From the NCBI GenBank assembly GCA_016185875.1, contig JACPMS010000025.1, forward strand, positions 1-15,195: 15,195 nucleotides of DNA, written 5' to 3'. The translations under genes were made by a program, and so were the position numbers. A model generated the notes under the pieces. The model did not search any database. It was not told where the DNA came from and saw only the letters and a program-made list of their open reading frames with translations. Source of the stretch: Candidatus Woesearchaeota archaeon (lineage in GTDB: Archaea; Nanobdellota; Nanobdellia; Woesearchaeales; GW2011-AR4). Positions 6,553 to 12,923 of this stretch are shown here, piece by piece (positions within the stretch are counted from its first letter, which is position 1; each line of letters starts with the position of its first letter).

Positions 6553-6927
6553 TTATTTTACAAATTCCACATTTTCCATCCCTTTAAATTGGTTATCTCC
6601 AGTCAAAAACTTTATTTTGTTTTCTTTGGCAAAAATATAACCAATGCAATCCACATAACTCAAGTCTTTAGCCTTATGCTCTGCCCTAAACTGCATCGCC
6701 TTTTTGATTATGTAATCATCAACATCAACGACAAATTCCCTGTATTTATTATAGTAGAGTTCTGCTGTGTCAATGCTGAAATGAACAAGCAGCCTGTAAT
6801 AAGCCTCCATCAAATTGAATTTTGTAGTTACAACGCCAACATCTTCTATATAATTTGAATAACTGTTATTTCCCTTTGCAATTTCAAAAATAGCGTAACT
6901 GTCATAAAAGAATACATTTTCTTCCAT
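6553..6927 (-). CDS. PIN-domain ribonuclease, VapC-like toxin
   Basis: 124 residues, normal for VapC. The PIN acidic residues are in place: Asp9 (FFYDSYAIFEI), Glu41 (NLMEAYYRLL), Asp93 (SYVDCIGYIFA) and Asp111 (LTGDNQF). PIN proteins are Mg-dependent ribonucleases, and VapC toxins often cut tRNA or rRNA. The ATG (6927) follows the AbrB-family gene's stop by 3 nt, giving the standard antitoxin-first order. It converges on gatB. The toxin target is unknown. Confidence 0.85.
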   Translation of the reverse strand: MEENVFFYDSYAIFEIAKGNNSYSNYIEDVGVVTTKFNLMEAYYRLLVHFSIDTAELYYNKYREFVVDVDDYIIKKAMQFRAEHKAKDLSYVDCIGYIFAKENKIKFLTGDNQFKGMENVEFVK

Positions 6928-6930
6928 GAT

Positions 6931-7266
6931 CTACCTTTTATTAAATTCCCTGTCAGAAGAGCTTTCCCAGCCCTTTCGCGCCAGATCCTTGAATTCCTGT
7001 CCAGACATTTTTGTTTTTAATTTTCCAAAAACGTCTTTCAAGTTGCCTCTTTTGAATACACTTATAACTACTTCGTCCCCTTCTCTAAGATCCTTGAATT
7101 CCTGCCCAGACATTTTTGTTTTTAATGTTCCAAAAACGTCTTTCAAGTTGCCTCTTTTGAATACACTTATAACTACTTCGTCCCCTTCTCTAAGATGTTG
7201 CTTTTCCACTATTTCTTTTGGGATTACAATACCCATCGAGTTTCCCCATCTCTTGATTGTCACCAT
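6931..7266 (-). CDS. AbrB/SpoVT-family antitoxin (VapB-like) with internal 35-residue duplication
   Basis: 111 residues against ~75 expected. Residues 1-30 are an AbrB swapped-hairpin DNA-binding domain (VTIKRWGNSMGIVIPKEIVE). The stretch from LREGDEVV through MSGQEFKD is then present twice in tandem, differing by one residue (GTLK versus GKLK). The C-terminal part of such antitoxins usually folds onto the toxin, so the second copy may add a second toxin-binding arm or disturb the dimer. The frame is kept. The ATG is 27 nt after an AT-rich TATA-like stretch, within a region holding an inverted repeat that could be its own operator. Autoregulation is typical of the family and inferred here. 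Confidence 0.88.
   Translation of the reverse strand: MVTIKRWGNSMGIVIPKEIVEKQHLREGDEVVISVFKRGNLKDVFGTLKTKMSGQEFKDLREGDEVVISVFKRGNLKDVFGKLKTKMSGQEFKDLARKGWESSSDREFNKR
6984..7193 (-). repeat. 105-bp tandem duplication inside the antitoxin gene
   Basis: Copies 6984-7088 and 7089-7193 differ at only two bases that I can see: one silent, one changing Thr to Lys. The length is 35 codons, so the reading frame survives. The high identity indicates a recent event. Confidence 0.93.
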
Positions 7267-7282
7267 AATTTATCACTTTTAT

Positions 7283-7315
7283 AGTTATATTTTCAGTTAA
7301 CTAAAAGTTATATTT
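7283..7315 (-). promoter_or_regulatory. Promoter/operator candidate of the VapBC-like pair
   Basis: AGTTAACT (7295-7302) is a perfect palindrome, extended to 7291-7306 with one mismatched pair. It is flanked by two direct copies of AGTTATATTT (7283-7292 and 7306-7315). On the - strand the AT-rich arm near 7286-7292 falls ~23 nt before the ATG at 7266, so a repressor bound here would cover the TATA box. An AbrB-type autorepressor is the natural candidate. Confidence 0.5.
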
Positions 7316-7354
7316 AAATGTTTTGGTTTTTATTAATGCCAAAAAAGAATTATC

Positions 7355-8477
7355 TCACAACTCCAATTCCAAAACCCTTCCAACTTCTTCCTTAACTCTT
7401 CTCTCAAAGTCAGGCACAGTCTCCCCTTCCTGCTTTTCCGTTGATAATATTTTCATCATGTTTTTTATCAATTCCTCTTCCTTTTCCAAGCTTAAATTTT
7501 CCAGCTTAATCTGCCCCAAATGCTCTTTTATCAGGAATTCTTCAACGTCCTCGACGTTTCTCGCATCAGTTTTTATCTCCTCAAATTCTTTTGAAGAAAC
7601 AGCATGGGAGCTTTTCATCACAAAATAAGCTGATTTCTCGTAAAGAGCATTGAATATCTCTTTAAAATCAATATCGCTTGGCTTTCCTGATTCCAAAATT
7701 CCACCAAGCCTTATTAAAACAATCGTATTGTTTAACTCCTTATTTTTAAAATGTTTCAAGATTTCAGTTTTTATCTCTTCAGGGGTTTTATGGTTGCAAT
7801 CCACTGATAATTTTTCAATATTATAAATCTGTATCGGCTCCCATCTTACATTGTTGTCTTCAACAATAAAAAAGCCTCCTCTTTCAAGCTTTTCAAGCTC
7901 AGCAAAACTATTGGGAAACAAAGGGCCAGGATATGCTATTCTCCCATAGCCTTCAATCTGCTTGTCATCAACAATGTGCATATGCCCGCCTGCATAATAG
8001 TCAAATCCTTTTGGCAATAATGACAATGGCTGCGATATTATATTTTCCATCTCTTTTGGCTTAAGTTCGTCAATTCCAGAGTGAAACAAGAAAATTTTAT
8101 ATCCATTTTCCTTTTCCAAATGCTCTGTTACTAATTTTTCATAATATGTTTTTTCCAAAGCGTCTCTTTTGCCAAGCATTCCTGTTATTTTAGCATTCGT
8201 TTTTTTGTCAATTGTAAAATTCAGCTTTAATTTCCCATTTTCAACAGTTCCCTTGAAAACATTCACAAACAAGCCAGCTTCTTCAAGGACATCAAGAATT
8301 GTTTTGCCGCTTGGGCTGTAGTGATGTATTGAACAAGTCTCCAGCAATAAGAATAAAATCAACTTTTTCCTTTACGCATTTGTCAATTGCTTTGCAGAAA
8401 GCATTTGTGCTCGTATCCCTAAGTTTAGGGTCTCGCCAGGAGCCGATGTGGCAGTCTGCTAAATGTGCGAATTTCAT
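7355..8477 (-). pseudogene. mre11: Mre11/SbcD-like DNA repair nuclease, broken by an internal out-of-frame deletion
   Basis: From ATG 8477 the frame gives metallophosphoesterase motif I (LADCHIG, Asp8/His10) and motif II (LIAGDLFNTSL, Asp47), then runs into QPKRQ and stops. From about 8325 another frame continues with YSPSGKTILDVLEEAGLF and goes on for >300 residues, with IFLFHSGIDEL and the GGHMHI motif, to 7355. Family members have ~35 residues between GDLF and the GNHD/GSHD motif just before SPSGKT. Those residues, including the catalytic Asn/Ser-His-Asp, are absent and the frames differ by one. So roughly 100 nt were lost around 8320-8335. Mre11 resects DNA ends with Rad50; no rad50 is next to it here. 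As read, no full enzyme can be made. Confidence 0.85.
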
Positions 8478-8499
8478 AAGATAAGGGAAGCTACTAGGA

Positions 8500-8507
8500 T
8501 TTTTAAA
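8500..8507 (-). promoter_or_regulatory. TATA box of the mre11 gene
   Basis: On the - strand TTTAAAAA is centred ~26 nt before ATG 8477, a leaderless arrangement that supports that start. A second TATA-like TTTATAAAT lies ~16 nt further upstream. Confidence 0.5.
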
Positions 8508-8518
8508 GGTATTTATAA

Positions 8519-8550
8519 AGCACTGGACATGCGTGTGTAAGATTTATAAA
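8519..8550 (+). promoter_or_regulatory. Promoter with GCACTGGACAT element, copy 1
   Basis: GCACTGGACAT (8520-8530) lies just before TATA box TTTATAAA (8543-8550). A similar arrangement precedes the endonuclease gene at 14684-14720: the same ACTGGACAT, then a TGTG run, then TTTAAACT/TTATAAACT and AAAAT. The shared stretch is ~35 bp with gaps. It may bind a common regulator or reflect a common origin of the two upstream regions. Confidence 0.5.
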
Positions 8551-8621
8551 CTCAAAATATATCCTAATTTTACTAATATGGTTAAATAAAAGGAAAAGAA
8601 ATTGTTGAGGTAATTTTTGAA

Positions 8622-8858
8622 ATGAAAAAACAAGAAATACAAAAAGAATGGAAGAAACTCATTTCGGAGAGTACGCAAAATAAGCCCAATATTGAAGGAG
8701 TTTATCCTCCAAGTATTGTAAGAAATAGGGAAATTCTATTACTGGCACAACTAGAATTAGGGAAAATCGAAGTTGGAAAAAATATAAAGTTTCATACAGA
8801 AATGTATAAAATCATAATGAATCATTATTTTTCAACAAAGGAATGCCTAGGCATTTAA
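8622..8858 (+). CDS. Small protein of unknown function, possibly missing its N-terminus through a 1-nt loss
   Basis: 78 residues from ATG 8622, charged, with no motif I recognise; no membrane span or signal peptide. GAGGT at 8607-8611 could serve as a ribosome site. Upstream, ATG 8578 reads M-V-K-stop because of TAA at 8587. If one A is restored in the A run at 8584-8586, the frame becomes MVKIKGKEIVEVIFEMKKQE and joins the gene without a break. That ATG also fits the TATA box at 8543-8550 (about 31 nt). So the ancestral protein was probably ~92 residues. Whether the short form is made is unknown. Confidence 0.55.
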   Translation: MKKQEIQKEWKKLISESTQNKPNIEGVYPPSIVRNREILLLAQLELGKIEVGKNIKFHTEMYKIIMNHYFSTKECLGI

Positions 8859-9084
8859 TTCTCAAGTCAAATAGATTTTCACGATTGGGTGAATGGTAAT
8901 TTAAGGTATTTTACCCAAAAGTAAAAACCATTTCAGGAACTGCATATCTCCTTATGCATCACCTCCATAGTTTTTTGCAAAAGGACACCTTACTTCGTTT
9001 TGGTGTTCGTTAGGTGATTTGAGATTTTCCAAACTTGTTTTTTAGTGTTTGGGAATTTGGAGTGCAGTCCCAAGAGCATGATTT
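8859..9084. other. Convergent intergenic stretch with several inverted repeats
   Basis: No gene of normal size is seen. Stems: TTGGGT 8885-8890 with ACCCAA 8913-8918; TGCATA 8941-8946 with TATGCA 8953-8958; ATCACCT 8958-8964 with AGGTGAT 9012-9018, enclosing ACACC 8985-8989 with GGTGT 9002-9006; CCAAAC 9029-9034 with GTTTGG 9047-9052. Five stems in ~170 nt suggest a structured RNA or bidirectional 3' ends. A 29-codon frame on the - strand (ATG 9079 to TAA 8990) starts 5 nt after the next gene's stop; I do not count it as a gene. Confidence 0.4.
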
Positions 9085-9321
9085 TTAAGTTTTTATCTCT
9101 CTTGTTTCAGGCTCGATGAACTCTTCTCTAAAGCATTCTGCTTCCTTTAATTTCCTGAATCTGGGATTATAAATTTGTTTTACGTACTTGTTAAGAGTTT
9201 CCTGCTGCTTGTCAGTCAATGGCTCCCTGTACCTTGGCTTTGAAAATGTGTTAATCATAACAGGAAAAGCCTGCCTTTTCTTCTCTTCATAAAAATCATG
9301 AATAGTTCTCACTACTTCCAC
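9085..9321 (-). CDS. Small hypothetical protein
   Basis: 78 residues, basic and helical, with PRYREPLTDKQQETLNKYVKQIYNPRFRKLKEAE in the middle; no known motif recognised. The start is uncertain: GTG at 9321, or GTG at 9312 (VRTIHDF). A TATA-like GTATATAA (9332-9339 on +) is ~23 nt before the GTG at 9312 and only ~14 nt before 9321, which mildly favours 9312. It lies downstream of herA in the same direction, separated by ~70 nt of AT-rich sequence. Coding is likely from the even residue mix; function unknown. Confidence 0.55.
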   Translation of the reverse strand: MEVVRTIHDFYEEKKRQAFPVMINTFSKPRYREPLTDKQQETLNKYVKQIYNPRFRKLKEAECFREEFIEPETREIKT

Positions 9322-9392
9322 CCTTGATCTTGTATATAAGTAAAATGTGTATATATAATTTCCCTATTTAATATATATAGATATATATAGAA

Positions 9393-10919
9393 CTAGCCCA
9401 ACTCACTAAACTCCATTATCGTTTCTTTCTCATTCTTCAAAATCTTCTTTACCAAATCCTCAAAATATGGAATGCTTATTGGAGTTACAAATCTTGCAAA
9501 ATTGCTTGTTATCAAGGCTTCTCCAATGTCAAGCGATGCGATTGTCCTGTCATCATCGCTCAAGTCTTGGGAGGCGCTTTCAATTATTGCCTGCCTTTCA
9601 GGCTTCATCTCAATGCCCAAGATAATTTTAGTGTTTATGTTTGCAAGTATTTCCCTAGGAATTAGAGAAGGCAGCTGTGTTATTGCCGTCAAACCCACCT
9701 TGAATTTGCGTCCTTCCCTTGCAATAGTTGAAAATATGTTTGGCCCTGCTTCTAAAATCTCTTTTCCCAAAACCCTTGGCGCTTCTTCAAGTACAATAGA
9801 AACAACAGGCTTTGAATCCAAAATCCCATTCATTTTATAATGCCTGTACTTATTAAAAATCTCATTTGCAATAAGGCTTCCAATCAGCAGTTCAACTGCT
9901 CCTGAAAAATTTGATGTATCGACAATTACAATCCTTCCTTCCTCAAGATGCTTGCATACGTCATTTATTGTTGCAAAGCCGGAGTTCAACTGAAAAATTC
10001 CGTTGCAGAATAATTGGCTATTTACAAATTCCAAATCAAGCAAATAAAGCAGCCTTCTCTTTACAACAGCCATTGTGTCATCTTTAAACACTTTTCCCAT
10101 GCTCAACTCTTTCTCTAGTATTATTCCTTCAATCCATTTGTCGCCAAACTCCTTGTAGTAAAGGTTTAGGCATTGTCTTTGGGCATCGCTAAATTCAACT
10201 ACTCCCTCAAAATGATGCGGCTTTATGATGTCAAGATTAATCCTCAACGTGTTTGTTCCGATTGGCGCGTTTTTTGAAGTGTAATAAACAATATTTTCTT
10301 TATTAGGATGGTCTTTCAATCCAGTTTTATTTCTGCCATAATACTCGTCATGCGGGTCCAAAACCAAAATGCCGCAATATCCTCTTCCAACAGCATTCCA
10401 CAGCAAATTAGAGACTAAAACGCTCTTGCCCCTCCCAGTTGTTCCTGCAATTAAAATATGGTGCGAGAATACTTTCTCGCCGTCAAGGTAGATAGGCACA
10501 TCAAGCAACTTCGAGCCGCTTCTTAGGCTGCCGACAAACAATGGGTTTTTTGGCTTTGTAAGAAATGACAAATCATTATCTGTTATTTCCCTTACTTCAG
10601 AAAAAAATCCTGGCAAGGACTTGCTCACAAATGCGTTCCTGCCTTTGATTGTGACAAGGCTTTTCATCATTGCAAGCATGTAGTTTCTCAGATTTGCATC
10701 AAAAAGCTCGAATTCTGTGTTTTCCTCAAGCCTCATTCCGGAAATCAATTCAAGATTCTGCTGCGATATCTGGCTCCCGTAAATCAAGTCATAAACCTGC
10801 AGTAATATTTTTCCGTCATTTGAATCAGCAACTAACAATTCGCCTATCTCTATGCTTTCTCCACTTTTCTGCCTTGCAATTATCCTTCCAAAGTCGCCAG
10901 AAATAACTTGTCCTTTCAA
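9393..10919 (-). CDS. herA: HerA-type DNA translocase/helicase ATPase
   Basis: HerA is a hexameric ATPase that pumps DNA and works with NurA and Mre11-Rad50 in end resection. From TTG 10919 the protein is 508 residues. It opens with a HAS-barrel (GQVISGDFGRII... IEIGELLV... LLQVYDLIYGSQIS), then Walker A GTTGRGKS, Walker B ILVLDPHDEYYG with Asp and Glu, and the late motifs IVLEEAPRVLG and AREGRKFKVGLTAITQLPSLIP. The frame is open up to ATG 11045, but those 42 extra codons overlay a small membrane-protein gene in another frame and do not resemble HerA. A TATA box (10952-10960) and GGGTGGT just before the TTG support 10919. No nurA is visible here. The nearby mre11 is broken. Confidence 0.88.
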   Translation of the reverse strand: MKGQVISGDFGRIIARQKSGESIEIGELLVADSNDGKILLQVYDLIYGSQISQQNLELISGMRLEENTEFELFDANLRNYMLAMMKSLVTIKGRNAFVSKSLPGFFSEVREITDNDLSFLTKPKNPLFVGSLRSGSKLLDVPIYLDGEKVFSHHILIAGTTGRGKSVLVSNLLWNAVGRGYCGILVLDPHDEYYGRNKTGLKDHPNKENIVYYTSKNAPIGTNTLRINLDIIKPHHFEGVVEFSDAQRQCLNLYYKEFGDKWIEGIILEKELSMGKVFKDDTMAVVKRRLLYLLDLEFVNSQLFCNGIFQLNSGFATINDVCKHLEEGRIVIVDTSNFSGAVELLIGSLIANEIFNKYRHYKMNGILDSKPVVSIVLEEAPRVLGKEILEAGPNIFSTIAREGRKFKVGLTAITQLPSLIPREILANINTKIILGIEMKPERQAIIESASQDLSDDDRTIASLDIGEALITSNFARFVTPISIPYFEDLVKKILKNEKETIMEFSELG

Positions 10920-10922
10920 AAT

Positions 10923-10960
10923 ACCACCCGAAAGTAAAGAATCAGAGAGTGTATATAAAA
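10923..10960 (-). promoter_or_regulatory. Promoter and ribosome site of herA
   Basis: On the - strand TTTTATATA (10960-10952) is centred ~37 nt before TTG 10919, so a transcript would start near 10930. CGGGTGGT (10930-10923) is a Shine-Dalgarno-like sequence 3 nt before the TTG. The promoter overlaps the end of the small membrane-peptide gene. Confidence 0.45.
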
Positions 10961-10972
10961 GTTGCTGTAAAA

Positions 10973-11071
10973 TCACTTGATTGCCATTGACAAAAAGATT
11001 GTTATCAGGGTAACGATTAGAAACAGGACTATAAAAAGCAGCCATTCCGGCAAATTATTATTGTCTTCCAT
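10973..11071 (-). CDS. 32-residue single-span membrane peptide
   Basis: ATG 11071 to TGA 10973 reads MEDNNNLPEW followed by LLFIVLFLIVTLITIFLSMA and IK. The pattern is an acidic/polar head, a ~20-residue hydrophobic span and a single basic end, predicting an inner-membrane peptide with its N-terminus outside or a tail anchor. It starts 30 nt after the corA-like stop, so the two are probably co-transcribed. It shares DNA with the out-of-frame region before herA. Small partners of transporters of this shape exist; a link to the CorA-like protein is inference. Confidence 0.5.
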   Translation of the reverse strand: MEDNNNLPEWLLFIVLFLIVTLITIFLSMAIK

Positions 11072-11101
11072 AAGCAAATCTTGTTTGACTTTATCTAAAA
11101 A

Positions 11102-12199
11102 TCAATCGACTTTAGGAGGCAATAGAGATCTCTTTTTAACAACCCAGTATGCTGCAGCTACTGATATAGCCGTTGATAAAAACATTATTACAAGCTGGAC
11201 TTGCCACTCTATATGGTCTCCTACAGGAGTTCCAAACACAGTAGCTATTGTGTTGGGCACAATAAAGGCTGTGCCAAGAATTGCAAGCCAGACAGCAAGC
11301 AGGGATATCCTGTTGTTTAATAGTGTCAATTGATTGTTGTAAATGCTCTGCAAAACCTCAAGCCCGGATGCCAATACACTTGACATCTGCTCGCTTATGG
11401 AAATCTGCCTTGTCAAATCGCTGCTCAGCATCCCTATCTTTTGCAGTATAATTGCATCGTCTGTTATCAGCTCTGCATCTCCATACCTCAAATAATGCAC
11501 AACATCAAGGGTAGCCCATAAAGCCTCCAAATAAGAAATCAATGCATGCTTCATTTTGTATATGTCTGCTCCCAACTGCTGCCTGAACCCAGTGGTTTCT
11601 ATCAGGTACTTGCTTATCTGTTCGCCCTGCTCCTGTATGACTCTTATGCCGTCAAAATTCCTTTCGTTGTTCTCATCAAGAATCCTTATCAAAACCAAGG
11701 ATATTTTGTCAATGTCATCCAAATTTTTTGGCACTTTTTTGAAAAAGGTTACTGCATACCTTGCGAACTTCACAAGCCTTGTTACATGCTCGCCGTGAAG
11801 GGTGACTATTATGTTGCCCTTTATCAGTATGATAAGCTTGTTTATTTCAACATCAAGTTCCGTGACTCTTACAGCTGGCAGCAATAGCCCTAGCTCTGTT
11901 GTATGGTCATCATAGCCGGAAAACCTTTGCGCGACAAGCTCATTAACAATAGATGGGTTAAACCCAAGCAAAGAAGCCACTTTGCTTCCTTCTTCCTCAA
12001 AGTTATTGACCTGCACATTCACCCAAGCAAAATCTGATTCTTTAATAGTTGATAAAAACTCCTCTGCCTTTCCTTCAATTTTTACAGTGCTGCCATTCTT
12101 GAGCATTGCAACGCAGAATGTCGGGCTTATGGCATTGTTGAGCGAAGGCTTTGCTGAAGAAGATTCAATCTTTGATCGTGATTCATGCTCATCCTTCAT
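11102..12199 (-). CDS. corA: CorA-like divalent metal channel with altered GMN signature
   Basis: 365 residues from ATG 12199. Layout is CorA: a large N-terminal cytosolic alpha/beta domain (FAWVNVQVNN... GFNPSIVNEL... IILIKGNIIVTLHGEHV), a long stalk helix, then two C-terminal spans (~299-323, ~335-354) with a basic end KKRSLLPPKVD. CorA proteins form pentamers taking up Mg2+ or Co2+ or exporting Zn2+. The pore-loop signature YGMN is replaced by FGTP (322-325, in PNTIATVFGTP), so selectivity may differ. An ATG 24 codons upstream (12271) is in frame, but that stretch is the out-of-frame tail of the PIN gene. ATG 12199 overlaps that gene's original TGA as ATGA, which fixes the start. Confidence 0.82.
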   Translation of the reverse strand: MKDEHESRSKIESSSAKPSLNNAISPTFCVAMLKNGSTVKIEGKAEEFLSTIKESDFAWVNVQVNNFEEEGSKVASLLGFNPSIVNELVAQRFSGYDDHTTELGLLLPAVRVTELDVEINKLIILIKGNIIVTLHGEHVTRLVKFARYAVTFFKKVPKNLDDIDKISLVLIRILDENNERNFDGIRVIQEQGEQISKYLIETTGFRQQLGADIYKMKHALISYLEALWATLDVVHYLRYGDAELITDDAIILQKIGMLSSDLTRQISISEQMSSVLASGLEVLQSIYNNQLTLLNNRISLLAVWLAILGTAFIVPNTIATVFGTPVGDHIEWQVQLVIMFLSTAISVAAAYWVVKKRSLLPPKVD

Positions 12200-12380
12200 T
12201 TTATCTCTATCCTTACTATCTGCTCTATCTCGTCCTTTGACACCGCGCAGCCGTTTAGCTTTACTCCCCATAAGACACTTTCCAGCAGATTCTTTCTTGC
12301 ATCAGGTATTTTTGTTATGTAATCGTCCAGCAGCCCATGCTCATAGGCTATTGCCACAAGCTCTATCGAGCGTATCGTTT
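12196..12380 (-). pseudogene. Out-of-frame C-terminal remnant of the upstream PIN gene
   Basis: After the 38-bp duplication, another frame continues IRSIELVAIAYEHGLLDDYI, then KIPDARKNLLESVLWGVKL and NGCAVSKDEIEQIVRIEIK to TGA 12198-12196. Adding this to the first 175 residues restores a ~229-residue protein ending in an ATGA overlap with corA. The residues look undamaged, so the break is recent. Confidence 0.8.
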
Positions 12381-12436
12381 TTATGTTCTTTGTTGTATCT
12401 CTATCGAGCGTATGGTTTTTATGCTCTTTGCGGTGT
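12361..12436 (-). repeat. 38-bp tandem duplication that shifts the PIN gene frame
   Basis: 12361-12391 and 12399-12429 match at 29 of 31 bases; the 7-nt tails are weakly alike. Period 38 is not a multiple of three, so the second copy puts the PIN gene into a frame that stops at TAA 12381-12383. Both copies encode KTIRSIE, each in its own frame. Confidence 0.88.
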
Positions 12437-12923
12437 TTTTAAATTCTTTTAAATTATTTTCGTTTATGCCGATTGGAGTGTGCAGTGTCTTCCTCAGTAT
12501 TTCAACAATCATCTTTGGGTTTTCTATAAGAAATCTTGTGGTTTTTTCGTCAATAGCGATTGCATCTGCATTCAAGCCAGCAGCAGCTGCGATGACAGAC
12601 ATCTCTGCAAAGTGCACTATTTTTATGTAGTTATTGTAGGCTTTGAAGATTTCATTGGCTGTATTCAGCAATGCTGGAGTTTTTTGCCTTATAAAGCTGC
12701 TGTCTGTGATTTCCAATATCCTGTTTTCTATCAGCCTCTCAACTTGAATAGCCTCAAACTTGAATTTTTTTGTTTCAAGCGGCCTGTCAACTAATTCATG
12801 CTTTACAGCATCTGTAATGTAAAAATTCCCGTTGAACTCCTTTTTTAGCGGCTCAAGAACCCACAAGAGGTTGTTTGTTGCCAAGCTGATTATCGGCCCA
12901 GCGTCAAAGATTAAAGATTTCAT
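12381..12923 (-). CDS. PIN-domain nuclease-like protein, truncated by tandem duplication
   Basis: 180 residues as read, ~229 if the duplication is removed. PIN residues: Asp7 (IFDAGPIISLA), Glu43 (HELVDRP), Glu107 (HFAEMSVIAA) and Asp120/Asp125 (NADAIAIDEKTTR). The acidic set is complete before the break, so the catalytic domain may still fold; only the helical C-terminal extension (~50 residues) is lost. The ATG overlaps the stop of the upstream HTH-like gene, giving a tight two-gene module. Such pairs resemble toxin-antitoxin systems, but a role in RNA maturation or repair is possible. Before the break, the gene was also coupled to corA. Confidence 0.8.
   Translation of the reverse strand: MKSLIFDAGPIISLATNNLLWVLEPLKKEFNGNFYITDAVKHELVDRPLETKKFKFEAIQVERLIENRILEITDSSFIRQKTPALLNTANEIFKAYNNYIKIVHFAEMSVIAAAAGLNADAIAIDEKTTRFLIENPKMIVEILRKTLHTPIGINENNLKEFKNTAKSIKTIRSIEIQQRT

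Noticed and set aside
8325..8362. Independent start at 8362 for the C-terminal part of the Mre11-like protein
   Set aside because: The first ~12 codons are a shifted reading of motif II (LIAGDLFNTS), not a real N-terminus.
8990..9079. 29-codon frame on the - strand after the small hypothetical gene
   Set aside because: It is very short, lies within overlapping inverted repeats, and has no ribosome site or recognisable motif; it may be chance or a decayed gene.
10920..11045. Upstream extension of herA to ATG 11045 (42 codons)
   Set aside because: It overlies a better-supported membrane-peptide frame, does not resemble HerA, and a TATA box with a Shine-Dalgarno-like sequence lies inside it just before TTG 10919.
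12200..12271. 24-codon N-terminal extension of the CorA-like protein
   Set aside because: The highly basic, low-complexity residues are the out-of-frame reading of the PIN gene's tail; ATG 12199 overlaps that gene's original stop.
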